Origin: Ectothiorhodospira sp. BSL-9
Lineage (GTDB): Bacteria > Pseudomonadota > Gammaproteobacteria > Ectothiorhodospirales > Ectothiorhodospiraceae
Reading direction: 5' to 3'
DNA length: 64,000 nucleotides
NCBI RefSeq assembly: GCF_001632845.1
Contig: NZ_CP011994.1
Coordinates: 620,001 to 684,000, forward strand
Part shown: positions 16,785 through 24,888 of the stretch, piece by piece
How positions within the stretch are numbered: the first letter of the stretch is position 1
How the letters are laid out: every line of letters begins with the position of its first letter
Position numbers and translations under genes: made by a program
The notes under the pieces: model-generated
What the model saw: only the letters and a program-made list of their open reading frames with translations
What the model was told of the DNA's origin: nothing
Databases searched by the model: none

Positions 16785-16812
16785 GCGTCATGAAGCGCAG
16801 AGATTGAAAAGA

Positions 16813-16841
16813 CCAAGGCCCCGCGAGAGGCGGGGCCTTGG
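16813..16841 (-). terminator. terminator or attenuator between pstS and pstC
   Basis: A perfect 12-bp stem (16813-16824 with 16830-16841) and a five-base loop, followed on the minus strand by TCTTTTC. It would trim most pstS transcripts and give more PstS than permease. Confidence 0.75.
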
Positions 16842-16879
16842 CCAGGGCGGCGGACCTGCCATGCCCGCCCTGCCCCACT

Positions 16880-17857
16880 TTAGTCGAGACCCAACTCGGC
16901 GCGCATGCGGCTCGCCACAGACTCGGGCAGCGGCACGAAGCCATCACGCGCGGTCACTTCCTGACCCTGCCTGGACAGCACCATTCTCAGGAACTCGCGC
17001 TCCAGCGGGGGCAGACCATCGTTGGGATGGGCATTCACATACAGCATCAGGGAGCGGGCCAGCGGGTAGTCGCCAGCCAGGGCATTTTCCGCAGTGGGCT
17101 CAAACAGCTGACCGTCTTCAGCACCCAGCTTGATGGCCCGAACGCCTGCAGTCTGGTAGCCGATACCGGAGTAACCCACGGCATTGACGGACTCGGTGAC
17201 GCCCTGTACCACGGAAGCCGAACCCGGCTGCTCGTTCACGTCGTCACTGAAATCACCGCCGCACAAGGCATGCTGCCGGAAATAGCCATAGGTGCCGGAC
17301 ACAGCGTTGCGACCGAACAGGGCCACATCACGGTTTTCCCAGCCACCGGTCAGACCCAACTGACCCCAGCGGGTGACACGCTCATCCGCGCCACAACGGC
17401 GGGTTTCCGAGAACACGGAGTCCACCTGGGGAAGGCTCATGCCTTCGATGGGGTTGTCCTTGTTCACGAAGACAGCCAGCAGGTCGATGCCCACGGCCAC
17501 CTCAGTGGGCGGATAACCATGACGCTCCTCGAAGGACTGCTTCTCGGAGGAGCGCATGGCGCGGCTCATGGGGCCGAAGTTGGCGGTGCCCTCGGTGATG
17601 GCCGGCGGCGCGGTGCCGGAGCCAGCGCCCTGGATCTGGATGTTGACGTTGGGGTAGAAGCGGTTGAACTCCTCGGCCCACAGGGTCATGAGGTTGTTCA
17701 GGGTGTCGGAACCGATGGAGGACAGGTTGCCGGAGATGCCCGAGACGCGCTCGTAGGTGGGCAGGTTCGGATCAACTTCGCTGGACTGGACGGGACCGGC
17801 CATCACCAGCGCGGCGGATACGCCGGCGGCGACAAAGGCTTTCTTGAGGTGCTTCAT
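16880..17857 (-). CDS. pstS: phosphate-binding periplasmic protein PstS
   Basis: The 325-residue precursor has a signal peptide ending near MAGPVQS. Typical PstS features are [12 protein letters not shown], the phosphate-site [19 protein letters not shown], and SGTYGYFRQ. It delivers phosphate to PstCA. The ATG at 17857 has a GAGG site six bases upstream. A three-repeat PHO box lies about 110 bases upstream. Confidence 0.93.
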   Translation of the reverse strand: MKHLKKAFVAAGVSAALVMAGPVQSSEVDPNLPTYERVSGISGNLSSIGSDTLNNLMTLWAEEFNRFYPNVNIQIQGAGSGTAPPAITEGTANFGPMSRAMRSSEKQSFEERHGYPPTEVAVGIDLLAVFVNKDNPIEGMSLPQVDSVFSETRRCGADERVTRWGQLGLTGGWENRDVALFGRNAVSGTYGYFRQHALCGGDFSDDVNEQPGSASVVQGVTESVNAVGYSGIGYQTAGVRAIKLGAEDGQLFEPTAENALAGDYPLARSLMLYVNAHPNDGLPPLEREFLRMVLSRQGQEVTARDGFVPLPESVASRMRAELGLD

Positions 17858-17940
17858 GACATTCCTCTTCTCGCGGGATGGATGGCAAGCCGGCCCCCAC
17901 CCATGGCAAGCCAGGGCAGAAACCGGTTTTGACGAGAGAG

Positions 17941-17996
17941 AGTATGGGAAGCGCCGGTGTCTTCTTTGTGACGTAAAGATGACGATTTGATGACAG
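17941..17996 (-). promoter_or_regulatory. PHO box and -10 of pstS
   Basis: On the minus strand CTGTCAT, TCGTCAT and ACGTCAC are spaced 11 bases apart (17990-17996, 17979-17985, 17968-17974). CATACT (17941-17946) starts 25 bases after the last TCAC. This is the best PHO box in the window and anchors the interpretation of the others. Confidence 0.8.
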
Positions 17997-17998
17997 CG

Positions 17999-18406
17999 TT
18001 AGAACCCCTGCGCATTCAGAAACGCCAGCACATCCTCCAGCACCGGGTTCCGGATGCGATCCTCCTCCATGAGCAGCTCATGGCGGGCACCGGGATAACG
18101 GATCAGGGTGCAATGGGTCAGCCGATCGCAAAAGGCGGGGTGGCGGTCGGCGACCACGAGCCGGTCGGCGGGGGCGGAAAGCACAAGGACCGGCTGCTGG
18201 ATGGCTTCGGCGGCCTTGCGCTTGATGTGACGCCGGGAGCCGAAGGCCTGGTGCAGCCATCCCCAGGTGACGCCGCCGAGCACCAGTTCCGGTTGGTCCC
18301 GGAAGTGGTCGTGGTGAACCGACCAGCGTGCCAGACTGCCCGTCACCGGGTTGCCCGCAAACCGATGCCTGTCCGGATGTAAGGTCCCTGGCCCAGAGCG
18401 TAGTGC
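17999..18406 (-). pseudogene. 5'-truncated lysophospholipase / alpha-beta hydrolase (PldB-like)
   Basis: The frame is open from just after a TGA at 18407-18409 to 17999. It reads RFAGNPVTGSLARW, then GGVTWGWLHQAF, VLVLSAPADRLV and the catalytic-His region GARHELLMEED, as in the C-terminal third of PldB-like lysophospholipases. The nucleophile (GxSxG) and N-terminal two thirds are missing, and no start codon with a ribosome site is seen. The break lies next to the VapBC module, suggesting loss during rearrangement. Confidence 0.65.
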
Positions 18407-18531
18407 TCACCCAGCCCAGAGACCTTGAACAGAGACTGACTTCGTTTACGTCGCCGACCGGCAACTGGCAGGCGAAATAGCGTGCTGCAGCGCGGCTGCG
18501 CGCCGTTTTTGGCGGTGCTTGCCTGTGATTG

Positions 18532-18912
18532 TCATGTGCTACTTTTGGGAATGTATCTAACATTCACCAAGCCCTCGAAGTCCCTGTCTTGAGTCCAGAC
18601 TAAAGCAGAAAACTTCTGGGCAGTGGCGAAGATAATGCTATCGGCCAGCGGCAATTTATGGACAACACCAAATTTTGCGGCATCCTTAGCAAGCTCCGAA
18701 CTCAGAGGAATCACCTTGCCCTGCTCCATATGAGCAGTGACAATCAGGGCAGCCTCTTCCCCTCGTTGACGCAATACGTTCTTGAAAACCTCAGTGATTG
18801 TGATGCTTGGCACCAGTAACTCTGGTAACGTTTCAATGGGTTCCGCAAATACCGCAGAATTGCCATCATTGGCGAAATACGACAACCAAGCTGACGAATC
18901 CACGACGTTCAC
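18532..18912 (-). CDS. vapC: PIN-domain toxin, VapC family
   Basis: A 126-residue PIN ribonuclease with the acidic active-site residues Asp5 (VVDSSAW), Glu41 (ITEVFK), Asp91 (LADSII) and Asp109 or Asp111 (TQDRDFEGL). VapC toxins cleave tRNA or rRNA. Its start overlaps the vapB stop by 4 bases. The module is visibly less GC-rich than its surroundings, suggesting acquisition. Confidence 0.88.
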   Translation of the reverse strand: MNVVDSSAWLSYFANDGNSAVFAEPIETLPELLVPSITITEVFKNVLRQRGEEAALIVTAHMEQGKVIPLSSELAKDAAKFGVVHKLPLADSIIFATAQKFSALVWTQDRDFEGLVNVRYIPKSST

Positions 18913-19115
18913 AGCCGGTCTTCTTCTCTGAGAACGGTGGTATCAATTCCTTCCAGAAAGCCTCTCATCGCCTTCATGGGCTTGAGGGGAATCACCTCGA
19001 TTCTCCCCTGATATGATGTAATCTGGACTTTCTGGCCAGATACAATCCCCATGGATTCACGAATTTCTTTAGGAATAACAATCTGATACTTGGGAGAAAC
19101 GGTTACTGAAGTCAT
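18909..19115 (-). CDS. vapB: AbrB/MazE-type antitoxin, VapB family
   Basis: A 68-residue protein with the swapped-hairpin AbrB DNA-binding motif VTVSPKYQIVIPKEIRESMG at the N-terminus and a C-terminal tail (MRGFLEGIDTTVLREEDRL) expected to block VapC. It is translationally coupled to vapC. Palindromic CGATAG/CTATCG sites lie just upstream. Confidence 0.87.
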   Translation of the reverse strand: MTSVTVSPKYQIVIPKEIRESMGIVSGQKVQITSYQGRIEVIPLKPMKAMRGFLEGIDTTVLREEDRL

Positions 19116-19123
19116 GACGCCAC

Positions 19124-19161
19124 CTATCGATGAGTAGCCGGTATTACGATAGCTCTATCGA
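19124..19161. promoter_or_regulatory. operator candidate of vapBC
   Basis: CGATAG-CT-CTATCG (19147-19160) is a perfect palindrome, and a further half-site CTATCGA lies at 19124-19130, 31 bases from the matching half. Both are within 50 bases upstream of vapB, where the VapBC complex usually binds. Confidence 0.5.
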
Positions 19162-19400
19162 CTCGAACGATCAAGGCACATAAACCAGCGGGCAATAGTG
19201 ACGTGACGAAGCGCCGCTTTTGCGTGTCTGCGTCCATGGCGTTGTTGGATATCCCCCCTTCCTCCGCTCTGCCAGCAACTCATTCAACCTTCCCCGCTCA
19301 TGCTCATGTTTTGAAAGGACCGGCCCATCACGACCGTTCATCCCGGCCAGGTCAACGCGTGTCGGATAAGCCCCCCCAGCCACCATCCCGTTGATGGGGC

Positions 19401-20750
19401 TCAACCTGCGGCGGCGCCCTCCTGCTTACCCGAGTTTTTCACCAGGTCACGTAGTGACTGGCTGGCAAGAACTCCCTCCAGGGCCTGTTCCATATCCCGA
19501 CAGACCTGGGCCACCTGGTCATCCTCATTGGGGCCCTGGTCGCCGGGCAGGGAATTACCATACCCCCGTACAGCATCCAGGATATCCTTGAGGGCGATTT
19601 GCCCCAGGTCCCGGCCCGGTAGGTAGCGGGTGGGATACTTGGATGTGGCAACAACCAGGCCGGCCCTCTCCAGGGCCTGCAACACGCGATCCAGTGCCTC
19701 TTCGGGCAACCCCACGCGGCGCGCCAGATCTTCGCGGGGCATGGGCTCCCCACCCTCGTAGAAGCGCATCCCCAGGATCTGCATCAGGCGCAGCGCCAGG
19801 CGCTCCTGCAGGTTGCCCGAAAGACTGGCCGTTGCGCCTTCGGTGATCAGCAGGTAGGTGGGGTTCTGCAGATAGAAGGACACCTGAGAACCCACCAGCA
19901 GGATCAGCCAGTTCAGATACAGCCAGAACAGCAGCATGATCATGATGGCAAAGCCTGAATAGATGGCATCGTAGCGGGTGGAACCCGCCATCATGGACGC
20001 AAATCCCCAGCCCACACTCTGCCAGAGGATCGCGGCCAGCAGTGCTCCCAGCAGGGCTGGCAGCGGCCGCACCCGCGTATTGGGCACGAACACATAGATG
20101 AAGGTGAAGGCCAGGGTGATCAGGAAATACGGCACCAGCTTCGACAACACTTCCAGAGGCTTGCCGACGACCCCGTATTCCATGGCCTGCTGCACAACGT
20201 CCGTCGCCATCACCGTGCCGGTGATGCCCAGTGCCGAGAAGATCAGCACAGGACCTACCAGGATCACGCTCAGGTAGCTGGAAAACTTCTGCACGAAGTT
20301 GCGCGGCGTGTCCACGTGCCAGATGTAGTTGAAGGCCGCTTCCACCTTCTGGATCAGCCCCACCACCGTGAAGAACAGGAACACCAGGCCCACAAACCCC
20401 AGCACGCCCACGCGCATGTTCTCCACGAACTCCACGATGTTGGCGACGACCTCCTCACCCTGCTCCCCCAGGGGATCGAGCAGGGTGAGCAGAAAGGGCT
20501 CCACCGCATTGTGGGCGCCAAAGGCCTTGAGCACGGAAAACGACAGGGCCAGCAACGGCACCATGGACAGCAAACTGGTGTACACCAGACTCATGGCATG
20601 CAGATTCAACTGCCCACCGGACACCTCCCGACCGATGCCCATCATGGCCCGCACGGCGCTCACCGACCAAGCCTGGGAGCGGGGCATCTGCCGGATATCG
20701 CCCCGCTCCACCATGCGCTTGATCTGCAAAGACTGTTCCTTGATCTTCAT
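19401..20750 (-). CDS. YihY/BrkB-family inner membrane protein with C-terminal winged-helix region
   Basis: The 449-residue protein has six predicted membrane segments (about residues 55-315) with the family motif around AMSLVYTSLLSMVPLLAL and the later RYDAIYSGFAIMIMLLFWLYLNW region (split here by context). The C-terminal 130 residues resemble a winged helix (PREDLARRVGLPEEALDRVL). The molecular function of the family is unsettled; it was once called ribonuclease BN by mistake. It stands alone, with a 285-base spacer from vapB in which I see no gene besides the operator. Confidence 0.85.
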   Translation of the reverse strand: MKIKEQSLQIKRMVERGDIRQMPRSQAWSVSAVRAMMGIGREVSGGQLNLHAMSLVYTSLLSMVPLLALSFSVLKAFGAHNAVEPFLLTLLDPLGEQGEEVVANIVEFVENMRVGVLGFVGLVFLFFTVVGLIQKVEAAFNYIWHVDTPRNFVQKFSSYLSVILVGPVLIFSALGITGTVMATDVVQQAMEYGVVGKPLEVLSKLVPYFLITLAFTFIYVFVPNTRVRPLPALLGALLAAILWQSVGWGFASMMAGSTRYDAIYSGFAIMIMLLFWLYLNWLILLVGSQVSFYLQNPTYLLITEGATASLSGNLQERLALRLMQILGMRFYEGGEPMPREDLARRVGLPEEALDRVLQALERAGLVVATSKYPTRYLPGRDLGQIALKDILDAVRGYGNSLPGDQGPNEDDQVAQVCRDMEQALEGVLASQSLRDLVKNSGKQEGAAAG

Positions 20751-20890
20751 GGAGCGGTATCTTTTCGGTGAGTGATGCTGTCAGGATACAAGCCTGGACA
20801 CGATGGAACCACCAAGGCCTGGCCCCACTAGCCACCCATCACAAGCCGCCTCTAAAATACCGGCCTTCACAACCCCAGGAGGATCCTGCC

Positions 20891-21391
20891 ATGACCATCC
20901 AGATCGGTGATCAGCTTCCCGAGGTCACGCTGCGGATCATGACCCCCGCGGGAGACCAGCCCGTGGCCACATCCGAGCTATTCACCGGCTTCAAGGTGGC
21001 CATGTTCGCCGTCCCCGGCGCCTTCACCCCCTCATGCTCCGGCATTCACCTGCCCGGTTTCATGGCTCGCCATGAAAAACTCAAGGCGGCGGGAATCGAG
21101 CGGGTGCTGTGCCTGGCGGTGAATGACATCTTCGTCATGAATGCCTGGGGGGAAATCCATGAGGTGGAAGACCGTATTCTCATGGTGGCCGACGGCAACG
21201 CCGACTTCACCCGGGCCGTCGGCCTGGACGTGGATGCCAGCGGCAGCGGCATGGGCATCCGCTCCCGGCGCTATGCCATGATCGTGGACAACGGCGAGGT
21301 GCAGTGGCTCGGTGTGGACAAGCCTCGGCAGGTGGAGGAAAGCTCCGCCGATGCGGTGCTCAGAGCCCTGGGTGCAAACGGCGGGTCCTGA
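20891..21391 (+). CDS. peroxiredoxin, Prx5/AhpE-like type
   Basis: The 166-residue peroxiredoxin has the Prx5-type peroxidatic motif PGAFTPSCSGIHLPGF, with the reactive Cys in PSC. Other family marks are LCLAVNDIFVMNAW and the conserved Arg in RSRRYAMIVDNGEV. It reduces hydrogen peroxide and organic peroxides using thioredoxin or glutaredoxin. Start 20891 follows an AGGAGGATCC site; open frame upstream to 20768 is not needed. The minisatellite begins ten bases after the stop. Confidence 0.9.
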   Translation: MTIQIGDQLPEVTLRIMTPAGDQPVATSELFTGFKVAMFAVPGAFTPSCSGIHLPGFMARHEKLKAAGIERVLCLAVNDIFVMNAWGEIHEVEDRILMVADGNADFTRAVGLDVDASGSGMGIRSRRYAMIVDNGEVQWLGVDKPRQVEESSADAVLRALGANGGS

Positions 21392-21400
21392 GGGCTCCAG

Positions 21401-21475
21401 CCACCGATAGCCACCGATAGCCACCGATAGCCACCGATAGCCACCGATAGCCACCGATAGCCACCGATAGCCACC
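21401..21475 (+). repeat. 10-bp tandem repeat, seven and a half copies
   Basis: CCACCGATAG is repeated seven times without a mismatch (21401-21470) and followed by CCACC. It starts right after the peroxiredoxin gene. Perfect copies imply recent expansion and probable copy-number variation between strains. Confidence 0.97.
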
Positions 21476-21543
21476 AACGCTGACCCACCTCAGCGGGGCC
21501 AGGTTCCTGGAGGCGGGTGTTCGCCGCATGGATGCGGCGGTCA

Positions 21544-21573
21544 AGCCTACAGGGACGTATTCACGGCGTCCCG
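21544..21573 (-). repeat. dispersed 30-bp repeat, copy 1
   Basis: The minus-strand sequence starting CGGGACGCCGTGAATACGTC matches 35982-36011 on the plus strand at 29 of 30 bases. It includes an imperfect palindrome (GGGACG...CGTCCC). The remaining 242-base gap between the peroxiredoxin and the antiporter genes holds only this, the tandem repeat and short inverted repeats (CCAGGTTCC...GGAACCTGG around it). Confidence 0.8.
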
Positions 21574-21633
21574 CCGCAAGGAACCTGGCCTCGATGAGGT
21601 GACCACCCCAAAGTAAAACCCAGGCACAGCCAG

Positions 21634-23349
21634 TTAAACAGACAACGCCAGCACCAGAAACAGCCCCAGCACCAACGCCATGAACATCACCCCGATCACA
21701 TCCCAACGACCCATCCAGCGCTCCCCCCAAAGCGACCACCCCAGCAGGGCCCGCCAGAACCGCTGAGCCCCCTCTCCCAAACGCCCCACCCCGGATTCCC
21801 AAGCAGCCTGAAGCCTCCCCGGCACATCCCCGAACACCTTCACCAACCCCGCCCCACCCCGCTCCAGGGGCACCCAAAGATCCCCTTCCGGAATCCAGCC
21901 CGGAACACCCCAGGCACGCCACCGCCACAAGGCCCACCCGGCCAGCCCCAGCACACCCCCCAGCACCATCGGCCACACAACCGACCCAAGCTTAGGGAGC
22001 GCCAACGACTCCAGGCCCACCTCAGGGCTCCAGCCCCAGGGCAGCAACACCCCCGACACCACCAGCACCAACCAGGGCATCGACATGGATAGAGGTAACG
22101 GCCGGGAAGGCCTCCGGTCCCGCAACATCACCACCACCAGACGCACCATCAACAAGGTCGTGCCCGCTGCCGCCAGCGTCAGCACCCATAACACCACAGT
22201 GAGATCCACCACCGGCGCCTCCATGGGCGCCTTCAGGGCCGTCTTGGCCACGGCCCCCGAGGTCAAGGGCAAACCCGCCAGCGCCAGGGCCGGCAAACCC
22301 ACATAGGCCAGGATCCACGGCCCCCGCACCCGCGTTGCGATACCCACGCACAGGAACAAGGCCCCCTTGGCCAGGGCATGATGCATGGCGTATAGCCCCA
22401 CCGCCGCAAGCAGCGCCGGCGCCAGGGCCGGTACCTGAATCGCCACCCCCAGACCCGCGATCATCAACCCCATCTGACTGATGCTTGAATACGCCAGGAT
22501 CGTCTTGGGGCGCGACTGGAACAACCCGGCCACCACCCCGAACCAGGCACCCAAGAGCCCCAGCACCAGCAACACATCGCCGACCCAGAGCGTGGGCTCA
22601 CCCAGGGGCAGCAGCCGCATCCAGCCCAGCAAGCCCGCCTTGATCATCACCCCGGAGAGCACCGCACTGGCCGGTGTCGGGGCCGCCGGATGGGCCAATG
22701 GCAACCACATATGCAAGGGCAGCAGGCCAGCCTTGATGCCCAGCCCGATGATCAGCAACCCCGCCGCGAGGGAGTTGGACGGCGCCTCCGAAGCCAACTC
22801 CGCCAGGGAATGCCCGCCGGCCCCATGCACCAGCAGTAGCAGCCCCGAGAACAGCGCCACCTCCCCCACCATGGCCATCCCCAGATACACCCAGCCCGCC
22901 CGCCAGGCCTCGCGGGTGCGCTCATGCACCACCAGGCCCACCGAGGACAGGCTCATCAGGGCAAAGAACAGATAGAAAACCATGGCATCGCCAGCCAGGA
23001 TCAACCCCAGGTTGCCCGCCATGGCCAGCAGGAAGAAGACATGGAACCGCACCACAGCGGCGTCACCCCGCAGATATCCCTGGGCAAACACCGCTGCCGC
23101 CCCCCAGAGCAGCGCCGTCACCAGCAACAGCCCCCGGCCGATGGGATCCAGGGCCAGTTCCGCCCCCAGCAGCACAGCGGGATACTCCGCCCAGACCCCG
23201 ATGGGCAACAGCAGCGCACCCGACAAGCCCGGCAAGGCAGCAAAAGGCGCCAGACGCCAGGCATACTCGCGCCCGGGAAAGGCCAGCAACAGGGCCAGCA
23301 GCAGAGGTGCCCCGGGAATCAGGGCCAGCCACAAGGCTTCCCCGGTCAT
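21634..23349 (-). CDS. Mrp-type antiporter large subunit (MrpA/MrpD/NuoL-like), third copy
   Basis: A 571-residue polytopic protein of the NuoL/M/N-like family. The conserved Glu/Lys channel region shows in GLGIKAGLLPLHMWLPLAHPAAPTPASAVLSG, with the broken-helix motif. Two later features are KTILAYSSISQMGLM and ALAKGALFLCVG. It has about 14 membrane segments and lacks the MrpA-specific C-terminal extension. It is the last gene of the antiporter run; its start overlaps the previous stop by 4 bases. Confidence 0.85.
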   Translation of the reverse strand: MTGEALWLALIPGAPLLLALLLAFPGREYAWRLAPFAALPGLSGALLLPIGVWAEYPAVLLGAELALDPIGRGLLLVTALLWGAAAVFAQGYLRGDAAVVRFHVFFLLAMAGNLGLILAGDAMVFYLFFALMSLSSVGLVVHERTREAWRAGWVYLGMAMVGEVALFSGLLLLVHGAGGHSLAELASEAPSNSLAAGLLIIGLGIKAGLLPLHMWLPLAHPAAPTPASAVLSGVMIKAGLLGWMRLLPLGEPTLWVGDVLLVLGLLGAWFGVVAGLFQSRPKTILAYSSISQMGLMIAGLGVAIQVPALAPALLAAVGLYAMHHALAKGALFLCVGIATRVRGPWILAYVGLPALALAGLPLTSGAVAKTALKAPMEAPVVDLTVVLWVLTLAAAGTTLLMVRLVVVMLRDRRPSRPLPLSMSMPWLVLVVSGVLLPWGWSPEVGLESLALPKLGSVVWPMVLGGVLGLAGWALWRWRAWGVPGWIPEGDLWVPLERGGAGLVKVFGDVPGRLQAAWESGVGRLGEGAQRFWRALLGWSLWGERWMGRWDVIGVMFMALVLGLFLVLALSV

Positions 23350-24887
23350 GGATCACCCTCCTCGAACACGGCCCGCCAGATATGCTCGTAGCCGTACTCA
23401 AACTCGATGATGAAGGTCACCCAGTACAGGGGGCTGATGCTCAATGAGGCCAGTACCCCCATGCCCAATGCCATCAGCGCCACCGCCAGGGTCGGCAACA
23501 GCAGCATCCAGTGGGTTTCCAGCACACCGTCCCGGAAACGATCCTGGGACCAGTGATGCTGCGGTCGGCCAAACCACCCGGCCAGGATCGGCGGCAGGAA
23601 ATACGCCGCGTTGAGCAGGCTGCTGACCAGCAGCACACCGATCACCCAACCCTGCCCCGCCTCCAGGGCCCCCAGCCCCAGATACCACTTGGTGATGAAA
23701 CCCGCCATGGGCGGCGCACCGATCATGCCCAGCCCACCCAGGGTGAAGGCGGCCATGGTCCAGGGCATGCGCCGCCCTACACCACGCATTTCCTCGATGC
23801 GGTGGATGCCCAGGGTCTCGGCGAAATTCCCGGCACAGAAGAACAGGGTGATCTTCATCACCCCCTGGTGCACCAGGTGCACCAGCCCCCCCACTGCCCC
23901 CACCGGACCAGCCAGAGAGATGCCCAGCACGATGAAGGACACCTGGCTCACCGTGGAAAAGGCCAGCCGGCGCTTGAGATCCTGAGTGAACAGGGCCCGC
24001 ACCGATCCATACAGAATGGTCACGATGGCCAGCGCCATCAGCGGCAGGGTCACCCCCATGTCCGAGGCCAGCTGGATGCCATACACATCATGCACCACGC
24101 GCACGATCCCGTAGGCCCCCGCCTTGACCACCGCCACTGCGTGCAGCAGGGCACTCACCGGCGCCGGCGCCACCATGGCACGGGGCAGCCAGCTGTGCAG
24201 GGGCAGCAGGGCCGCCTTGACCCCGAACCCCACCACGAACATGACGAACAGGACGGTCAGCGCCAGCTGATGCTCCGGGTAGAGGGAGCCCAGGTAACCG
24301 CCAGCGGCGAAGTCATGACTTCCCGCCAGCACCGACAGCCACACCACAGCCGCCAGCAGCACGGCACCACCAATCAGGGTATAGGCCAGGTAGATGCGCC
24401 CGGCACGAAACGAATCCGGCGTTCCCCGGTGCACCACCAGGGGCCAGGTGGCCAGGGTGAGGATCTCGTAAAAGATCAGCAGCGTGATCAGGTTGCCGGA
24501 GAAGGCAATCCCCACCGTGGCACTCACGCAGAGGCTGAAGAACCCGAAGAAACGGCTGCGCTTGGGGGAATGCTCCAGATAGCCGATGGCATAGACGGTG
24601 GTCACCAGCCAGAGCACCGCCGAGAGGGTGGCAAACAGCAGGGACAGGGCATCGGCCGCCAGCACCAGATCGATGCCCGGCAACAGGTTCAGGGTGAAGG
24701 TGTAGGTCTTGCCATCCCGGTACACACCCACCAGCAAACTGATGATCAGCATCAGCTTGAGCCCGGCGCCACCCAGGTTGAGGAAGGTGCGCAGGGCGAA
24801 CTGCTGCTCGCGCAGGAAGAAGATGACCACCCCCGGCACCAGGGAGGTCATCAGGATGATCACCAGCATCAGGCCGCCCTGTTCCAC
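23346..24887 (-). CDS. Mrp-type antiporter large subunit (MrpD-like), second copy
   Basis: A 513-residue NuoM/L-like protein with VVGFGVKAALLPLHSWLPRAMVAPAPVSALLHAVAVVKAG (proton/cation channel region; Lys and the PAPVSALLHA signature) and KRRLAFSTVSQVSFI. About 14 membrane helices. It sits between two related large subunits with 1-base and 4-base-overlap junctions, so stoichiometric expression is likely. Confidence 0.87.
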   Translation of the reverse strand: MEQGGLMLVIILMTSLVPGVVIFFLREQQFALRTFLNLGGAGLKLMLIISLLVGVYRDGKTYTFTLNLLPGIDLVLAADALSLLFATLSAVLWLVTTVYAIGYLEHSPKRSRFFGFFSLCVSATVGIAFSGNLITLLIFYEILTLATWPLVVHRGTPDSFRAGRIYLAYTLIGGAVLLAAVVWLSVLAGSHDFAAGGYLGSLYPEHQLALTVLFVMFVVGFGVKAALLPLHSWLPRAMVAPAPVSALLHAVAVVKAGAYGIVRVVHDVYGIQLASDMGVTLPLMALAIVTILYGSVRALFTQDLKRRLAFSTVSQVSFIVLGISLAGPVGAVGGLVHLVHQGVMKITLFFCAGNFAETLGIHRIEEMRGVGRRMPWTMAAFTLGGLGMIGAPPMAGFITKWYLGLGALEAGQGWVIGVLLVSSLLNAAYFLPPILAGWFGRPQHHWSQDRFRDGVLETHWMLLLPTLAVALMALGMGVLASLSISPLYWVTFIIEFEYGYEHIWRAVFEEGDP

Positions 24888-24888
24888 G

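Noticed and set aside
18078-18563. 161-residue minus-strand frame overlapping the truncated hydrolase
   Set aside because: The hydrolase similarity is in another frame; this translation is Arg/Pro/Gly-rich with no domain.
19203-19394. Small frames in the spacer between vapB and the BrkB-family gene
   Set aside because: No ribosome site or similarity on either strand.
21401-21475. CRISPR array
   Set aside because: Direct tandem 10-mers without spacers; no cas genes nearby.
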